Positions 8,894 to 17,252 of a stretch of DNA of 64,000 nucleotides are shown in pieces. Source of the stretch: Bog-756 sp963828385. GTDB lineage: Bacteria; Actinomycetota; Acidimicrobiia; Acidimicrobiales; RAAP-2. Below the pieces are notes generated by a model, which searched no databases, was not told where the DNA came from, and saw nothing but the letters and a program-made list of their open reading frames with translations. The translations under genes were made by a program, and so were the position numbers. Within the stretch, counting starts at the first letter, position 1, and every line of letters begins with the position of its first letter. The stretch lies in contig CAWHEF010000002.1 of assembly GCA_963828385.1 (NCBI GenBank), positions 1,488,001-1,552,000 on the forward strand, written 5' to 3'.

Positions 8894-9466
8894 GTGGTGC
8901 TCCGGCCCGAGGCCCGGGCCATCGAGGCCGTGTTGATGGCGGCCGTCGAACCGGTGTCCGCCCAGCTGCTGGCCGAATTGCTCGAGGTCCCCGTCGAGCA
9001 GGTCGATCCCTTCTGCGACGAGCTCGCCGAGTCGTGCAGGCGTGAGGGGCGCGGCTTCGAGGTGGTCCGGATCGCCGGTGGGTACCGGGTCCAGACCCAT
9101 CCCGAGCTCGCTCCCTACGTCGAGCGCTTCGCCAACGCCGGGGTCTCGTCCCGGCTGTCGGCCGCCGCCCTCGAGACGCTGGCCATCGTGGCCTACAAGC
9201 AGCCCGTCACCCGGGCCCAGATCGCCGCCCTACGGGGCGTGAACGTGGATGGCGTGGTCCGTCTGCTCGAGCACCGCGGCTACATCTCCGTCGCCGGCCG
9301 GGCCCCCGGGCCCGGACAGGCCGTCCTCTACACGACGACCGAAGCGTTCCTCGAGCGGTTGGGCCTCGACCGCCTCGACCAGCTCCCGCCGGTCGAGAGC
9401 CTCCTCCCCGGGCCCGAAACCCTCGATGAGCTGGAGGACCGCCTGCGCCCCGCCGCCGATGGCTGA
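8894..9466 (+). CDS. scpB: Segregation and condensation protein B
   Basis: ScpB forms dimers of tandem winged helices that bind ScpA within the SMC complex. The two winged-helix domains are visible: the first around EAVLMAAVEPVSAQLLAELL, the second beginning LSAAALETLAIVAYKQPVTR, the signature block of this family, followed by IAALRGVNVDGVVRLLEHRGY. Two adjacent GTG codons at 8894 and 8897 immediately follow the scpA stop; I used the first, giving about 190 residues. The frame stays open further upstream inside scpA, but that part has no ScpB similarity. Translationally coupled with scpA. Confidence 0.94.
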   Translation: MVLRPEARAIEAVLMAAVEPVSAQLLAELLEVPVEQVDPFCDELAESCRREGRGFEVVRIAGGYRVQTHPELAPYVERFANAGVSSRLSAAALETLAIVAYKQPVTRAQIAALRGVNVDGVVRLLEHRGYISVAGRAPGPGQAVLYTTTEAFLERLGLDRLDQLPPVESLLPGPETLDELEDRLRPAADG

Positions 9467-9495
9467 CCGGCCCGGGCGGCACGGCTCCGGGCGAC

Positions 9496-10284
9496 ATGGC
9501 TGAAGGGCCGGGGGATACCTCCGGCGAACGTCTCCAGAAGGTCCTGGCCCGGGCCGGGATCGGCTCGCGCCGGGTGTGCGAGGAGCTCATCGCCGAGGGC
9601 CGGGTCACCGTGAACGGGCAGCCCCGCGAGCTCGGGTGTCGTGTCGACCCCGCCACCGACCGGGTCGAGCTCGACGGGGTGCCGCTGCCCATCCGGCCCG
9701 GGCTGGTCCACATCCTCCTCAACAAGCCCCGCGGGGTGGTGAGCACGGCCACCGACACCCATGGGCGCCCCACGGTCACCTCGCTCGTCGCCGTGCCGGT
9801 CCGGGTCTTCCCCGTCGGCCGGCTCGATCTCGACTCCGAGGGGCTCCTCGTCCTGACCAACGACGGGGAGCTCACCCACCGTCTGACCCACCCATCGTTC
9901 GGGGTCGACAAGGAGTACCTGGTCCAGGTCGAAGGAGACCCGACCCCGGGCCAGATCCGGGCCCTCCGGTCAGGCGTTGACCTGGAGGACGGGAGGACGG
10001 CACCGGCGCGTGTTGCCGTGGTGGCGCCCGGGCTGCTCAAGATGGTCATCCACGAGGGGAGAAACCGTCAGATCCGGAGGATGTGCGACGCCGTGGGTCA
10101 CCCGGCGGTCCGCCTGGTGCGCACCCGCATCGGCCCGGTCACTGATCCCTCGCTTCCCCCCGGCTCGTGGCGGCCCCTCACCCCCCACGAGGTCCGGGCA
10201 CTGGCCAGGGCGGCGGTACCCACCGAGAGGCCCGGCTCCGCTGGCTCCGGCGGCCTCGGGGGCCGCCGCGGCGAGCCTGGGTAA
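9496..10284 (+). CDS. rluB: 23S rRNA pseudouridine synthase, RluB/RsuA family
   Basis: Pseudouridine synthase of the RsuA/RluB/RluE/RluF family, modifying 23S (or 16S) rRNA. An N-terminal S4 RNA-binding domain is visible (ERLQKVLARAGIGSRRVCEE through AEGRVTVNGQ). Then come LLNKPRGVVSTATDTHGRPT and the catalytic motif GRLDLDSEGLLVLTNDG with the catalytic Asp. The EGRNRQIRRMCDAVGHPV-like block at the C-terminus is diagnostic of the RsuA subfamily. ATG 9496, 29 bp after scpB; the scpA-scpB-rluB order is widely conserved. The exact rRNA position is inferred from this synteny. The C-terminal tail is Gly/Arg-rich. Confidence 0.92.
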   Translation: MAEGPGDTSGERLQKVLARAGIGSRRVCEELIAEGRVTVNGQPRELGCRVDPATDRVELDGVPLPIRPGLVHILLNKPRGVVSTATDTHGRPTVTSLVAVPVRVFPVGRLDLDSEGLLVLTNDGELTHRLTHPSFGVDKEYLVQVEGDPTPGQIRALRSGVDLEDGRTAPARVAVVAPGLLKMVIHEGRNRQIRRMCDAVGHPAVRLVRTRIGPVTDPSLPPGSWRPLTPHEVRALARAAVPTERPGSAGSGGLGGRRGEPG

Positions 10285-10296
10285 CATGCCTGCCTG

Positions 10297-10665
10297 ATGC
10301 CGAGAATCGTCCGAGCTGTGCGCGGTGCCACCACGGTCGACCACGACACACCGGAGGCGGTGACCGAGCGGGTGGTGTCCCTCCTCGGACAGGTTCTCGA
10401 TCGCAACGGGCTGGTCGAGGACGACATCATCTCGATCCTGTTCACCGCCACCGATGACATCACCTCCACGTTCCCGGCCACGGCGGCCCGGTCGATGGGA
10501 CTGGGTGCGGTCCCGCTCATCTGCGCCCGGGAGCTGGGCGTGGTGGGCTCGGTGCCCCGGTGCATCCGGGCCATGCTCCACGTCGAGACCGACCGACCGA
10601 GGGACCAGGTCCACCACGTGTACCTGGAGGGCGCCCAGGGACTCCGTGACGACCTCCCCGCTTGA
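10297..10665 (+). CDS. aroH: Chorismate mutase, AroH type
   Basis: Monofunctional chorismate mutase of the trimeric AroH class, converting chorismate to prephenate for Phe and Tyr synthesis. The N-terminus VRAVRGATTVDHDTPEAV carries the catalytic Arg (RGATT). The segment ILFTATDDITSTFPATAAR matches the AroH active-site loop, and LICARELGVVGSVPRCIR holds further substrate contacts. Length of 122 residues is exactly the class norm. ATG 10297, 12 bp after rluB. Its 3' end overlaps the likely start of the prephenate dehydrogenase gene, so the chorismate-to-prephenate-to-tyrosine steps are encoded together. Confidence 0.95.
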   Translation: MPRIVRAVRGATTVDHDTPEAVTERVVSLLGQVLDRNGLVEDDIISILFTATDDITSTFPATAARSMGLGAVPLICARELGVVGSVPRCIRAMLHVETDRPRDQVHHVYLEGAQGLRDDLPA

Positions 10666-11791
10666 GCGACGAGCCGGGGAGCGCCGCGTCCCCTCTCGGA
10701 CCCGCTCCCTCCCAGAACGGCGGGCCATGATCATCGGGACCGGGCTCATCGGCGGCTCGATGGGCCTGGCCCTGACCGCCCTCGGCTGGCACGTCACCGG
10801 CGTCGACGACGCGCCCGACGTGGCCGAACGGGCGCTCGAGCTCGGGGCCGTCGACGAGCTCGGAAGCGATTACGGCGCCGACCTGGTGGTGGTGGCCACG
10901 CCGGTGGCGGCCACGGCGGGAATCGTGGCCGGCATCGCCGCATCGTCGGCGTGGAAGCCGGACGCCGCGGTGACGGACGTCGGAGGGGTCAAGGGCCCGT
11001 TGGTGGGGGCAATCGACCACCCCCGGTTCGTCGGCGGCCACCCCATGGCCGGCTCGGAGCAGGACGGGTTGGAGGGTGCCACAGCCGAGTTGTTCGTGGG
11101 AGCCACCTGGGTGCTCACGCCCACCGAGGACACCGATCCCACCGCCTACGCAATGGTTCGATCGGTCGTGGCCGAGCTCGGAGCGAGTGTCGTCGACCTC
11201 GCCCCGGCCCAGCACGACCGCCTGGTGGCAGTGGTCTCCCACGTTCCCCATCTGACGGCGGCCACCCTCATGGACCTCGCCGCCGGTCTCGGCGAGGAGC
11301 ATGCTGCCCTCCTCCAGCTGGCGGCGGGGGGGTTCCGGGACATGACCCGGGTGGCAGCCGGGCAACCCTCGATCTGGCCCGACATTTGTGACGACAACAG
11401 CGACGCCATCGTAGCCACCCTCGATCTGCTCCTCGATGCCCTCGTCGCCATGCGGCGCCGGGTCGCCGAGGGCGACCGGTCCTCGCTGTTGGCCGTGCTG
11501 TCCCGGGCGGCCGAGGCACGTCGAGCCCTGGTCGAGCGGGCACCGCGTCCCGAGCACCTGGCCGAGGTGAGGGTTCCCGTCCCCGACCAGCTCGGTGCTC
11601 TGGCCGACGTGACGACGCTGGCCGCCGAGCTCGGGGTCAACATCTTCGATCTGGAGATCGCCCACTCGGTCGAGGGAGACCGGGGGGTGCTCGTCCTCGT
11701 AGTCGACACGCTGGCCGCCCCCACCCTGGTCAGCGTCCTCGTCTCCCGGGGGTACCGGGCCACGTCCGCCGCCATCGGGACCACCCGGTGA
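10646..11791 (+). CDS. tyrA: Prephenate dehydrogenase with C-terminal ACT domain
   Basis: NAD(P)-dependent prephenate dehydrogenase producing 4-hydroxyphenylpyruvate for tyrosine. The Rossmann nucleotide-binding motif is MIIGTGLIGGSMGLAL. Next are VTDVGGVKGP and GGHPMAGSEQDG, the conserved substrate-binding His region, and VSHVPHLTAATLM. The last 70 residues (VRVPVPDQLGALADVTTLA onward) form an ACT domain, suggesting feedback control by an aromatic amino acid. The start is uncertain: GTG 10646 overlaps aroH by 20 bp and gives 381 residues, whereas ATG 10727 would begin exactly at the Rossmann strand and looks too short. The stop overlaps the aroA start in a GTGA. Confidence 0.92.
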   Translation: MTTSPLERRAGERRVPSRTRSLPERRAMIIGTGLIGGSMGLALTALGWHVTGVDDAPDVAERALELGAVDELGSDYGADLVVVATPVAATAGIVAGIAASSAWKPDAAVTDVGGVKGPLVGAIDHPRFVGGHPMAGSEQDGLEGATAELFVGATWVLTPTEDTDPTAYAMVRSVVAELGASVVDLAPAQHDRLVAVVSHVPHLTAATLMDLAAGLGEEHAALLQLAAGGFRDMTRVAAGQPSIWPDICDDNSDAIVATLDLLLDALVAMRRRVAEGDRSSLLAVLSRAAEARRALVERAPRPEHLAEVRVPVPDQLGALADVTTLAAELGVNIFDLEIAHSVEGDRGVLVLVVDTLAAPTLVSVLVSRGYRATSAAIGTTR

Positions 11792-13098
11792 CGACCGCCG
11801 GGCTCAGCGTGGCGGGCGGTGTCCCCCTCGTCGGTTCGCTGGCCGCGCCCGGGGACAAGTCGATCTCCCACCGAGCCCTCCTCCTCGCCGCTCTGGCCGA
11901 GGGGACCTCCGTCATCGACGGCATCTCCGGCGGCGACGACGTGGCCCGCACGGCCGGCGCCGTCGCCGCGCTCGGTGCCGACGTCAAGACGGACGCCGGC
12001 ACCGTCACGATCAGCGGTGGCCGGCGCCGGCTTTCCGCCCCCTCGGAGCCGCTCGATCTCGGCAACTCCGGAACCGCCATGCGCCTGCTGGCAGGAGTGG
12101 TGGCCACCCTCCCCGGCACGACGTCCCTCGCCGGGGACGAGTCCCTGTCCCGCCGGCCGATGGATCGGGTGGCCGCCCCGCTCGTGGACATGGGTGCCAC
12201 CGTCCTCGGCCGGGGCGACCAGCTCCTGCCTCCACTGTCCATCACCGGCGGGCGCCTCCACGGCATCCACTACGTGACACCCATGGCCAGCGCCCAGGTC
12301 AAGTCGGCCGTCCTTCTGGCCGGGCTCGACGCCGAGGGCGAGACGGTGGTGACCGAGCCGGTCGCCACCCGGGCCCACACCGAGGAGATGCTCCGGGCCA
12401 TGGGGGCACAGATCACGATCGACCGCGACGGAGGCGGCCGGGTGGTCCGTCTGTGGCCGGGCAGCCTCCGCTCCGGGACCTTCACGGTGCCCGGGGATCC
12501 GTCCCAAGCCGCCTTCTGGATCACCGGCGCCGTCGTGGTGCCCGGCAGCCTGGTCACGGTCACCGGGGTCGAGCTCGGCATCGAGCGGCTCGGCTTCCTC
12601 GGCGTGTTGCGGCGGATGGGGGCCACCGTCGAGGTGGCCGAGGCGGGGGAGGCGGTCGGCTCGCTCACCGCCGGCTACTGCCGACTCGAGGGCACGGACG
12701 TGAGAGCCGAGGAGATCCCCTCCCTCGACGAGGTGCCGATCCTGGCCGTGGCGGCGGCGACCGCCTCAGGGCGGACGACGTTTCGTGACATGGGCGAGCT
12801 CCGGGTGAAGGAGTCGGACCGGCTCACGGGCACGGCCCAGCTGGTCCGGTCGTTCGGCGCAGCGGCCGAAATCGACGGCGACGACCTGGTCGTCGACGGC
12901 GTCGGGGGAGCGCTCCGCCCGGCCGATGTAGACGCCGACGGGGACCACCGGGTCGCCATGGCTGCCGCCATCGCCGGGACGGCGTGCCCGCCGGGGGCGA
13001 CGACCACCGTGACCGGCTGGGAGGCCGTCGCCACCAGTTATCCCGGCTTCGCCACGGACCTGAGCCGACTGCGTGCGAGCCAGGCACCCCACAGATGA
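11788..13098 (+). CDS. aroA: 3-phosphoshikimate 1-carboxyvinyltransferase (EPSP synthase)
   Basis: EPSP synthase joins shikimate-3-phosphate and phosphoenolpyruvate in the shikimate pathway. Signature blocks are APGDKSISHRALLLAALAEG near the N-terminus, with the catalytic Lys and PEP/S3P contacts, then LDLGNSGTAMRLLAG and GDESLSRRPMDR. The second signature is RVKESDRLTGTA. Both domains of the inside-out barrel are complete at 436 residues. GTG 11788 overlaps the tyrA stop by 4 bp, and its own stop overlaps the cmk start in an ATGA. Confidence is very high. Confidence 0.97.
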   Translation: MTTAGLSVAGGVPLVGSLAAPGDKSISHRALLLAALAEGTSVIDGISGGDDVARTAGAVAALGADVKTDAGTVTISGGRRRLSAPSEPLDLGNSGTAMRLLAGVVATLPGTTSLAGDESLSRRPMDRVAAPLVDMGATVLGRGDQLLPPLSITGGRLHGIHYVTPMASAQVKSAVLLAGLDAEGETVVTEPVATRAHTEEMLRAMGAQITIDRDGGGRVVRLWPGSLRSGTFTVPGDPSQAAFWITGAVVVPGSLVTVTGVELGIERLGFLGVLRRMGATVEVAEAGEAVGSLTAGYCRLEGTDVRAEEIPSLDEVPILAVAAATASGRTTFRDMGELRVKESDRLTGTAQLVRSFGAAAEIDGDDLVVDGVGGALRPADVDADGDHRVAMAAAIAGTACPPGATTTVTGWEAVATSYPGFATDLSRLRASQAPHR

Positions 13099-13715
13099 CG
13101 GCCAAGGGAGACCGGCCGCTCATCGCCATCGACGGCCCGGCGGGGTCGGGGAAGTCGTCGGTCAGCAGGGCGCTCGCCGAGCGGCTCGGGGTCGACCGCC
13201 TGGACACGGGGGCCATGTACCGTGCCGTGGCCTGGGCTGTCCTCGACCGGGGCCTCGATCCCGATGACACGGCGTCGGTGGCGGCCCTCGCCGGTGACCT
13301 CGCCATCACGGTGGGGGAACGGGTCACAGCCGACGGGAACGACGTCACCACGGCCATCCGTTCTCCCGAGGTCAGCGCGGCCGTGTCGGCGGTGGCCGCC
13401 AACCCGGGGGTCCGGGCCGTCCTCGTCGACCGGCAACGCCAATGGGTGACCGAGCACGGCGGCGGCATCGTCGAGGGGCGAGACATCGCCTCGGTCGTCT
13501 TCCCCGGCGCCGACGTGAAGATCTTCCTGACGGCGACGGAGGAGGAACGGTCTCGGCGCCGCAGCGAGGAGAGCGCCCACGCCCTGGCCCGCCGTGACCA
13601 CAGGGACAGCACCCGGTCCGACTCGCCGCTCGGCGTGGCCGACGGGGCGAGGTTGATCGACACCACCGACCGCACGGTGGAAGACGTGGTAGAGGAAGTG
13701 GTGGGATGGCTGTGA
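13095..13715 (+). CDS. cmk: Cytidylate kinase
   Basis: Phosphorylates CMP and dCMP to the diphosphates. The Walker A loop is GPAGSGKSSVSRALAERLG at about residues 13-31. It is followed by LDTGAMYRAVAWAVLDRG, the nucleotide-monophosphate binding signature of Cmk, and IVEGRDIASVVFPGADVKIF. ATG 13095 overlaps the aroA stop by 4 bp; the frame stays open upstream but that is only aroA shadow. About 206 residues, slightly short of the usual 220. It overlaps plsC by 10 bp. The aroA-cmk-plsC arrangement is common in bacteria. Confidence 0.96.
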   Translation: MTAKGDRPLIAIDGPAGSGKSSVSRALAERLGVDRLDTGAMYRAVAWAVLDRGLDPDDTASVAALAGDLAITVGERVTADGNDVTTAIRSPEVSAAVSAVAANPGVRAVLVDRQRQWVTEHGGGIVEGRDIASVVFPGADVKIFLTATEEERSRRRSEESAHALARRDHRDSTRSDSPLGVADGARLIDTTDRTVEDVVEEVVGWL

Positions 13716-14449
13716 ACGAACGGGCCGTGAACGAGCGGGCTGCCGACGGCCGGGCCGGGGACAGAACCGCAACCGGGTCGGGGGGCGGGGCCGTGGTCGA
13801 CACCCGCTTCACGCCGATCTACCGGGTCCTCCGGGTGCTGGTCCACTGGGTCAACCGCATCGTGTTCAGGACGACGATCGAGTGGCAGGGCCGGGTGCCC
13901 GAGGAGGGACCGGTCATCGTGGCCCCCGTCCACCGGTCCTTCATCGACTTCTTCGTGGCGTCCGACGTCACCGGGCGCAAGCTCCACTACATGGGGAAGG
14001 ACAGCCTGTGGGACAACCCGGTCCTCGCCCGGATCCTTCCCTCGCTCGGTGCGTTTCCCGTCCACCGGGGCACTCCCGACCGGGAGTCGCTCCGCCGGGC
14101 CCAGCACGTGCTCGAGGCTGGAGAGGTGCTCATCCTGTTCCCGGAGGGGACGAGGCGCACCGGCCCGGCGATCTGCGACCTGTTCGAGGGGGTGGCCTTC
14201 CTCGCAGCCCGCACCGGTGCCACCGTCGTCCCCGTCGGCATCGGCGGCTCGGCCTCGGTCATGCCCAAGGGTTCGAGGGTGCCCCGGCCCCGTCGGATCC
14301 ACCTGGTGGTGGGCGAGCCCATTCTGCCTCCCGAGCGGACAGGAGGCGGCCGTGTGTCACGCCACGAGATCCACCGGCGGACCGAGAGCCTGGCGTCGAC
14401 GCTCCAGTCGCTCTATGACCGGTCGGTTGCCGCGGCCGGGCGGTACTGA
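13706..14449 (+). CDS. plsC: 1-acyl-sn-glycerol-3-phosphate acyltransferase
   Basis: Acylates lysophosphatidate at position 2 to give phosphatidate, at the inner face of the membrane. The HX4D catalytic motif is HRSFID near residue 76. LGAFPVHRGTPDRESLRRA is the glycerol-phosphate binding block, and LFPEGTRRTG at about 146 is motif III. FLAARTGATVVPVGIGG is motif IV. The N-terminal 30 residues are charged and low-complexity, with repeats of NERA, and may not be structured. ATG 13706 lies inside the end of cmk, so the two are coupled. 247 residues; this is the last gene of the rightward run that begins at scpA. Confidence 0.93.
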   Translation: MAVNERAVNERAADGRAGDRTATGSGGGAVVDTRFTPIYRVLRVLVHWVNRIVFRTTIEWQGRVPEEGPVIVAPVHRSFIDFFVASDVTGRKLHYMGKDSLWDNPVLARILPSLGAFPVHRGTPDRESLRRAQHVLEAGEVLILFPEGTRRTGPAICDLFEGVAFLAARTGATVVPVGIGGSASVMPKGSRVPRPRRIHLVVGEPILPPERTGGGRVSRHEIHRRTESLASTLQSLYDRSVAAAGRY

Positions 14450-14500
14450 CGCGCCCTTTCTCTCGCGCTCCCGGCGGACAAGACGGATAGGACCGACGGC

Positions 14501-15349
14501 CTAGAGGCGGTGGCGGTTGCCCAACGTGACCCGCCACCACGTGGTGGCGATGACCCGGGCGTACTGGAAGCCGAAGAAGAGGTCCCCGCCCTTCTTGGAG
14601 GATCCCGATGCCCGGGGATGCCAGACCGTCGGGCGCTCGGTGATACGCCATCCCCGGCTGGCCGCCGTGATCACGACCTCGGCCGTCTGGTACTGGCTCT
14701 GCACGAGATGGGGAACGATGTCGTTCAACAGCTCGATGCTGAACGCCCGGTAGCCGTTGGACGAATCGGTGAGCCCCTGGGACGTGATGGCGTTGAGGAC
14801 GGACGCGTACACGGTCACTCCGGCCTGCCGGAACCTGTCGGTGGTCTGGTCCACGCCGAGACGCCGGGAGGCGATGACGAAATCCGCTTCGCCGCCGATG
14901 ACCGGATCCACCATCGTCTCGAGCTCGGCAGGGTCGTTCTGGCCGTCGGCGTCGAGGGTCACGACGTATCGGGCACCGTGGGCGGCCGCCAGCTCGTAGC
15001 CGACGCGCAAGGCGACGCCGTGGCCCAGGTTGACCGGCAGCACGCAGGTGAACACCCCGGCGTCCATGGCGACGGCGGCGGTGCCGTCACTTCCGCCGTC
15101 CACGACGACCAGCGTGCTCACCTCGAGGTCGCCGACGTAGGTGGGCATCGCCTTCAGGACGTCCCCGATGTTCTGCTCTTCGTCGAAGGCGGCGATGACG
15201 GCCGTGACCGGGCCGAAGACGGCATTCGGATAACGTGCCTCGAAGTCACGGCGCGCCACCCCGACAGCCAATTCGACCAGCTCGGCCTGACGCCGTCGCT
15301 CCCGGTTGTCGGGCAGGGAGAGGAAGCGGTGCTTCTGGGTGGGGCTCAC
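14501..15349 (-). CDS. Family 2 glycosyltransferase
   Basis: GT-A fold glycosyltransferase resembling dolichyl/polyprenyl-phosphate sugar transferases. The nucleotide-sugar binding region is VTAVIAAFDEEQNIGDVLKA, followed by STLVVVDGGSDGTAAVA. The metal-binding DxD-type motif is VTLDADGQNDP. It lacks C-terminal membrane helices, so it is probably cytoplasmic or membrane-associated. GTG 15349 overlaps the upstream HD-domain gene stop by 4 bp, which fixes the start at SPTQKHRF and gives about 282 residues. The frame extends further upstream but without similarity. It is convergent with plsC. The sugar donor and acceptor are unknown. Confidence 0.85.
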   Translation of the reverse strand: MSPTQKHRFLSLPDNRERRRQAELVELAVGVARRDFEARYPNAVFGPVTAVIAAFDEEQNIGDVLKAMPTYVGDLEVSTLVVVDGGSDGTAAVAMDAGVFTCVLPVNLGHGVALRVGYELAAAHGARYVVTLDADGQNDPAELETMVDPVIGGEADFVIASRRLGVDQTTDRFRQAGVTVYASVLNAITSQGLTDSSNGYRAFSIELLNDIVPHLVQSQYQTAEVVITAASRGWRITERPTVWHPRASGSSKKGGDLFFGFQYARVIATTWWRVTLGNRHRL

Positions 15350-15951
15350 GCCTGGTAGCGAGGCCGTCCGAAGACGGTCCGCACCAGGGGCTCGAAGTGA
15401 TCGAGCGGCTCGGTGGGGTAGTCCGGGTCGAAGCTCGTCTGGTCCCACTCGTCGGCGAACCGCTCTGCCAGCTCGAAGTAGGGCTCGTCCCGGTGGTTCT
15501 CCCGCAGGTTGGGGTCCATGTCGAAGTGCTCGTAGTAGTGGCGACCCTGGAAGTCCTGATGGACGGCGATGACCTCGGCTACCTCGGGCCTGACGTAGGG
15601 ACGGAGGATCTCGGCGGCGATCCGCGGGTGGTTGAAGACCGACACCGCCTTGCCGACGTCGTGGCACAGGGAGGCGACCACCACCTCGTCGTCGGCCCCG
15701 GCCCGCTCGGCCCGGGTGGCGGTCTGCAGGCAGTGGGTCAACTGGTCGACCGCGAACCCGTCGACCACGGTGTCGAGGGACGCCAGCATGCCGAGCACCC
15801 GGTCCGCCACCCGTCCCTGGTGGGTGGCCGTCTCGCGCCCGATCACCGCCCACTGCTCGGCGGTGGAGACGTCCATGGCGGTGAAGGAGGTGCCGCTGAA
15901 CGGCGTCCTCGCCGATCCCGGTGCGGGTTGGGTCGTGATTGGGGTCGTCAT
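15346..15951 (-). CDS. HD-domain metal-dependent protein (phosphohydrolase/oxygenase-like)
   Basis: An HD-domain protein of about 200 residues. The metal-binding HD pair is in VVASLCHDVGKAVSVFNHP, preceded by LTHCLQTATRAERAGADDE, a layout like the small HD proteins related to PhnZ and myo-inositol oxygenase. A second conserved block is VIAVHQDFQGRHYYEHF, and the C-terminus has FADEWDQTSFDPDYP. Start is uncertain: ATG 15951 is used here, with ATG 15978 and GTG 15987 as alternatives. Its stop overlaps the glycosyltransferase start, so the two are probably co-transcribed. Whether it hydrolyses a phosphate or acts as a mixed-valent di-iron oxygenase cannot be told by eye. Confidence 0.78.
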   Translation of the reverse strand: MTTPITTQPAPGSARTPFSGTSFTAMDVSTAEQWAVIGRETATHQGRVADRVLGMLASLDTVVDGFAVDQLTHCLQTATRAERAGADDEVVVASLCHDVGKAVSVFNHPRIAAEILRPYVRPEVAEVIAVHQDFQGRHYYEHFDMDPNLRENHRDEPYFELAERFADEWDQTSFDPDYPTEPLDHFEPLVRTVFGRPRYQA

Positions 15952-16037
15952 GTGGTCAAGTTTCGCACCGAATTGCATGCCGCACACCTACCGACCCCAC
16001 CGGTGGGGGAAGTGGGTCGAAAACCGGGGGCAACGGG

Positions 16038-17111
16038 TCAGCCCGCCAAGGCTTCGAGGACGGTGGCGGCAGCCGTGCCGCGGTCATCGACCAGGGCGCT
16101 CTGACCGTCGGCCTCACCGTCCGGAGCCCGTCCACGGGGTGCGGTGGCCAGGGCGGTGACCCACAGCTCGAGGGCCCGGAGGAGCTCACGGAGCTCGGGT
16201 GGAGGGGGGAAGTACTCCTCCTCGACGGTCACGGCCGAGGAGCGGACCCCCGCCGGGGCGAGCCGGTCGACGACAGCCTGGACCAGCGCCTCGGGAGCCG
16301 AGGCACCGGCCGTCACGCCGACCGTGCCCACCAGGTCGTCGGGGAGCTCGTCAGCGTCGTTGATGCGGATCACGCGGGGGCACCCGAATGAGCGGGCCAC
16401 CGCTTCGAGCGCCACGGTGTTGGACGAGTTCTCCGAGCCGATGACCACTACGGCGTCGGCCTGGCCGGCGAGGGCCTTCAAGGCCGACTGGCGGTTCGTG
16501 GTTGCGAAGCACAGGTCGCTCCGGTTCGGCATCCACAGATCGGGGAACCGCTCCCGGGCCCGGTCGACGATGCCGGCCCACTCGTCGTGGCTGAGGGTGG
16601 TCTGGGCCAGCAGTGCGACCGAGGGACGCTCCTCGCCGGCGCCGGGGAGGGCGAGGGAATCCACATCGTCCACCGTCTCGAGAAGGCGTACGGCCTCGGG
16701 GGCGACGGCCATGGTCCCGACCGCCTCCTCGTGCCCGTGATGGCCGACATAGAGCACGGTGTAGCCCTTGCGCGCCCGCACCTTGAGCTCGTGGTGAACC
16801 TTGGTGACGAGCGGACACACGGCATCGATCACGACCCGTCCCCGATCCCGAGCCGTGGTGACGACCTCGGGTGCGGATCCGTGGGCCGATAACATGAGTG
16901 GAGCCCCGTCGGGGACGCAGCTCACGTCGTCCACGAACACCACGCCCTTGGCCCGGAACTGTTCGACCACGTGCTGGTTGTGGACGATCTCGTGATAGCA
17001 GTAGACGGGCGGCTCGAACACCTTGACCATCCAGGCCAGCGCCTTGATGGCCTTCTCCACGCCGGCACAGAACCCTCGGGGTTCGGCCAGCAGCACCCGC
17101 TCCACGTCCAT
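16038..17111 (-). CDS. ispH: 4-hydroxy-3-methylbut-2-enyl diphosphate reductase
   Basis: Terminal enzyme of the MEP isoprenoid pathway, a [4Fe-4S] protein making IPP and DMAPP. The three cluster cysteines are in EPRGFCAGVEKAI (about residue 14), IDAVCPLVTKVH (about 100) and SDLCFATTNRQ (about 195). The catalytic Glu-Thr segment is VGVTAGASAPE. Start ATG 17111 (DVERVLLAEPRGFC) fits the family; an in-frame upstream codon would add nine residues. The C-terminal 60 residues after VTVEEEYFPPPPELR are extra and low-complexity. Transcribed leftward, divergent from the radical-SAM gene across about 140 bp. Confidence 0.96.
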   Translation of the reverse strand: MDVERVLLAEPRGFCAGVEKAIKALAWMVKVFEPPVYCYHEIVHNQHVVEQFRAKGVVFVDDVSCVPDGAPLMLSAHGSAPEVVTTARDRGRVVIDAVCPLVTKVHHELKVRARKGYTVLYVGHHGHEEAVGTMAVAPEAVRLLETVDDVDSLALPGAGEERPSVALLAQTTLSHDEWAGIVDRARERFPDLWMPNRSDLCFATTNRQSALKALAGQADAVVVIGSENSSNTVALEAVARSFGCPRVIRINDADELPDDLVGTVGVTAGASAPEALVQAVVDRLAPAGVRSSAVTVEEEYFPPPPELRELLRALELWVTALATAPRGRAPDGEADGQSALVDDRGTAAATVLEALAG

Positions 17112-17252
17112 TGCTCCAGCGTACCGGGGCCCCATGGCCGCTCCGGTAGCGGGGTCTCGCCCTCGTGCCGGCCGATGGCTCCGTTGCCGGCCCGATCGCC
17201 GCGACCTGTTCGCCGAGGCCTTCGACTCAACAGGACCCGGTATCCTGGGGCC

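Noticed and set aside
10454..10645. N-terminal extension of tyrA
   Set aside because: The open frame continues upstream within aroH, but it is Arg/Ser-rich shadow sequence lacking dehydrogenase similarity.
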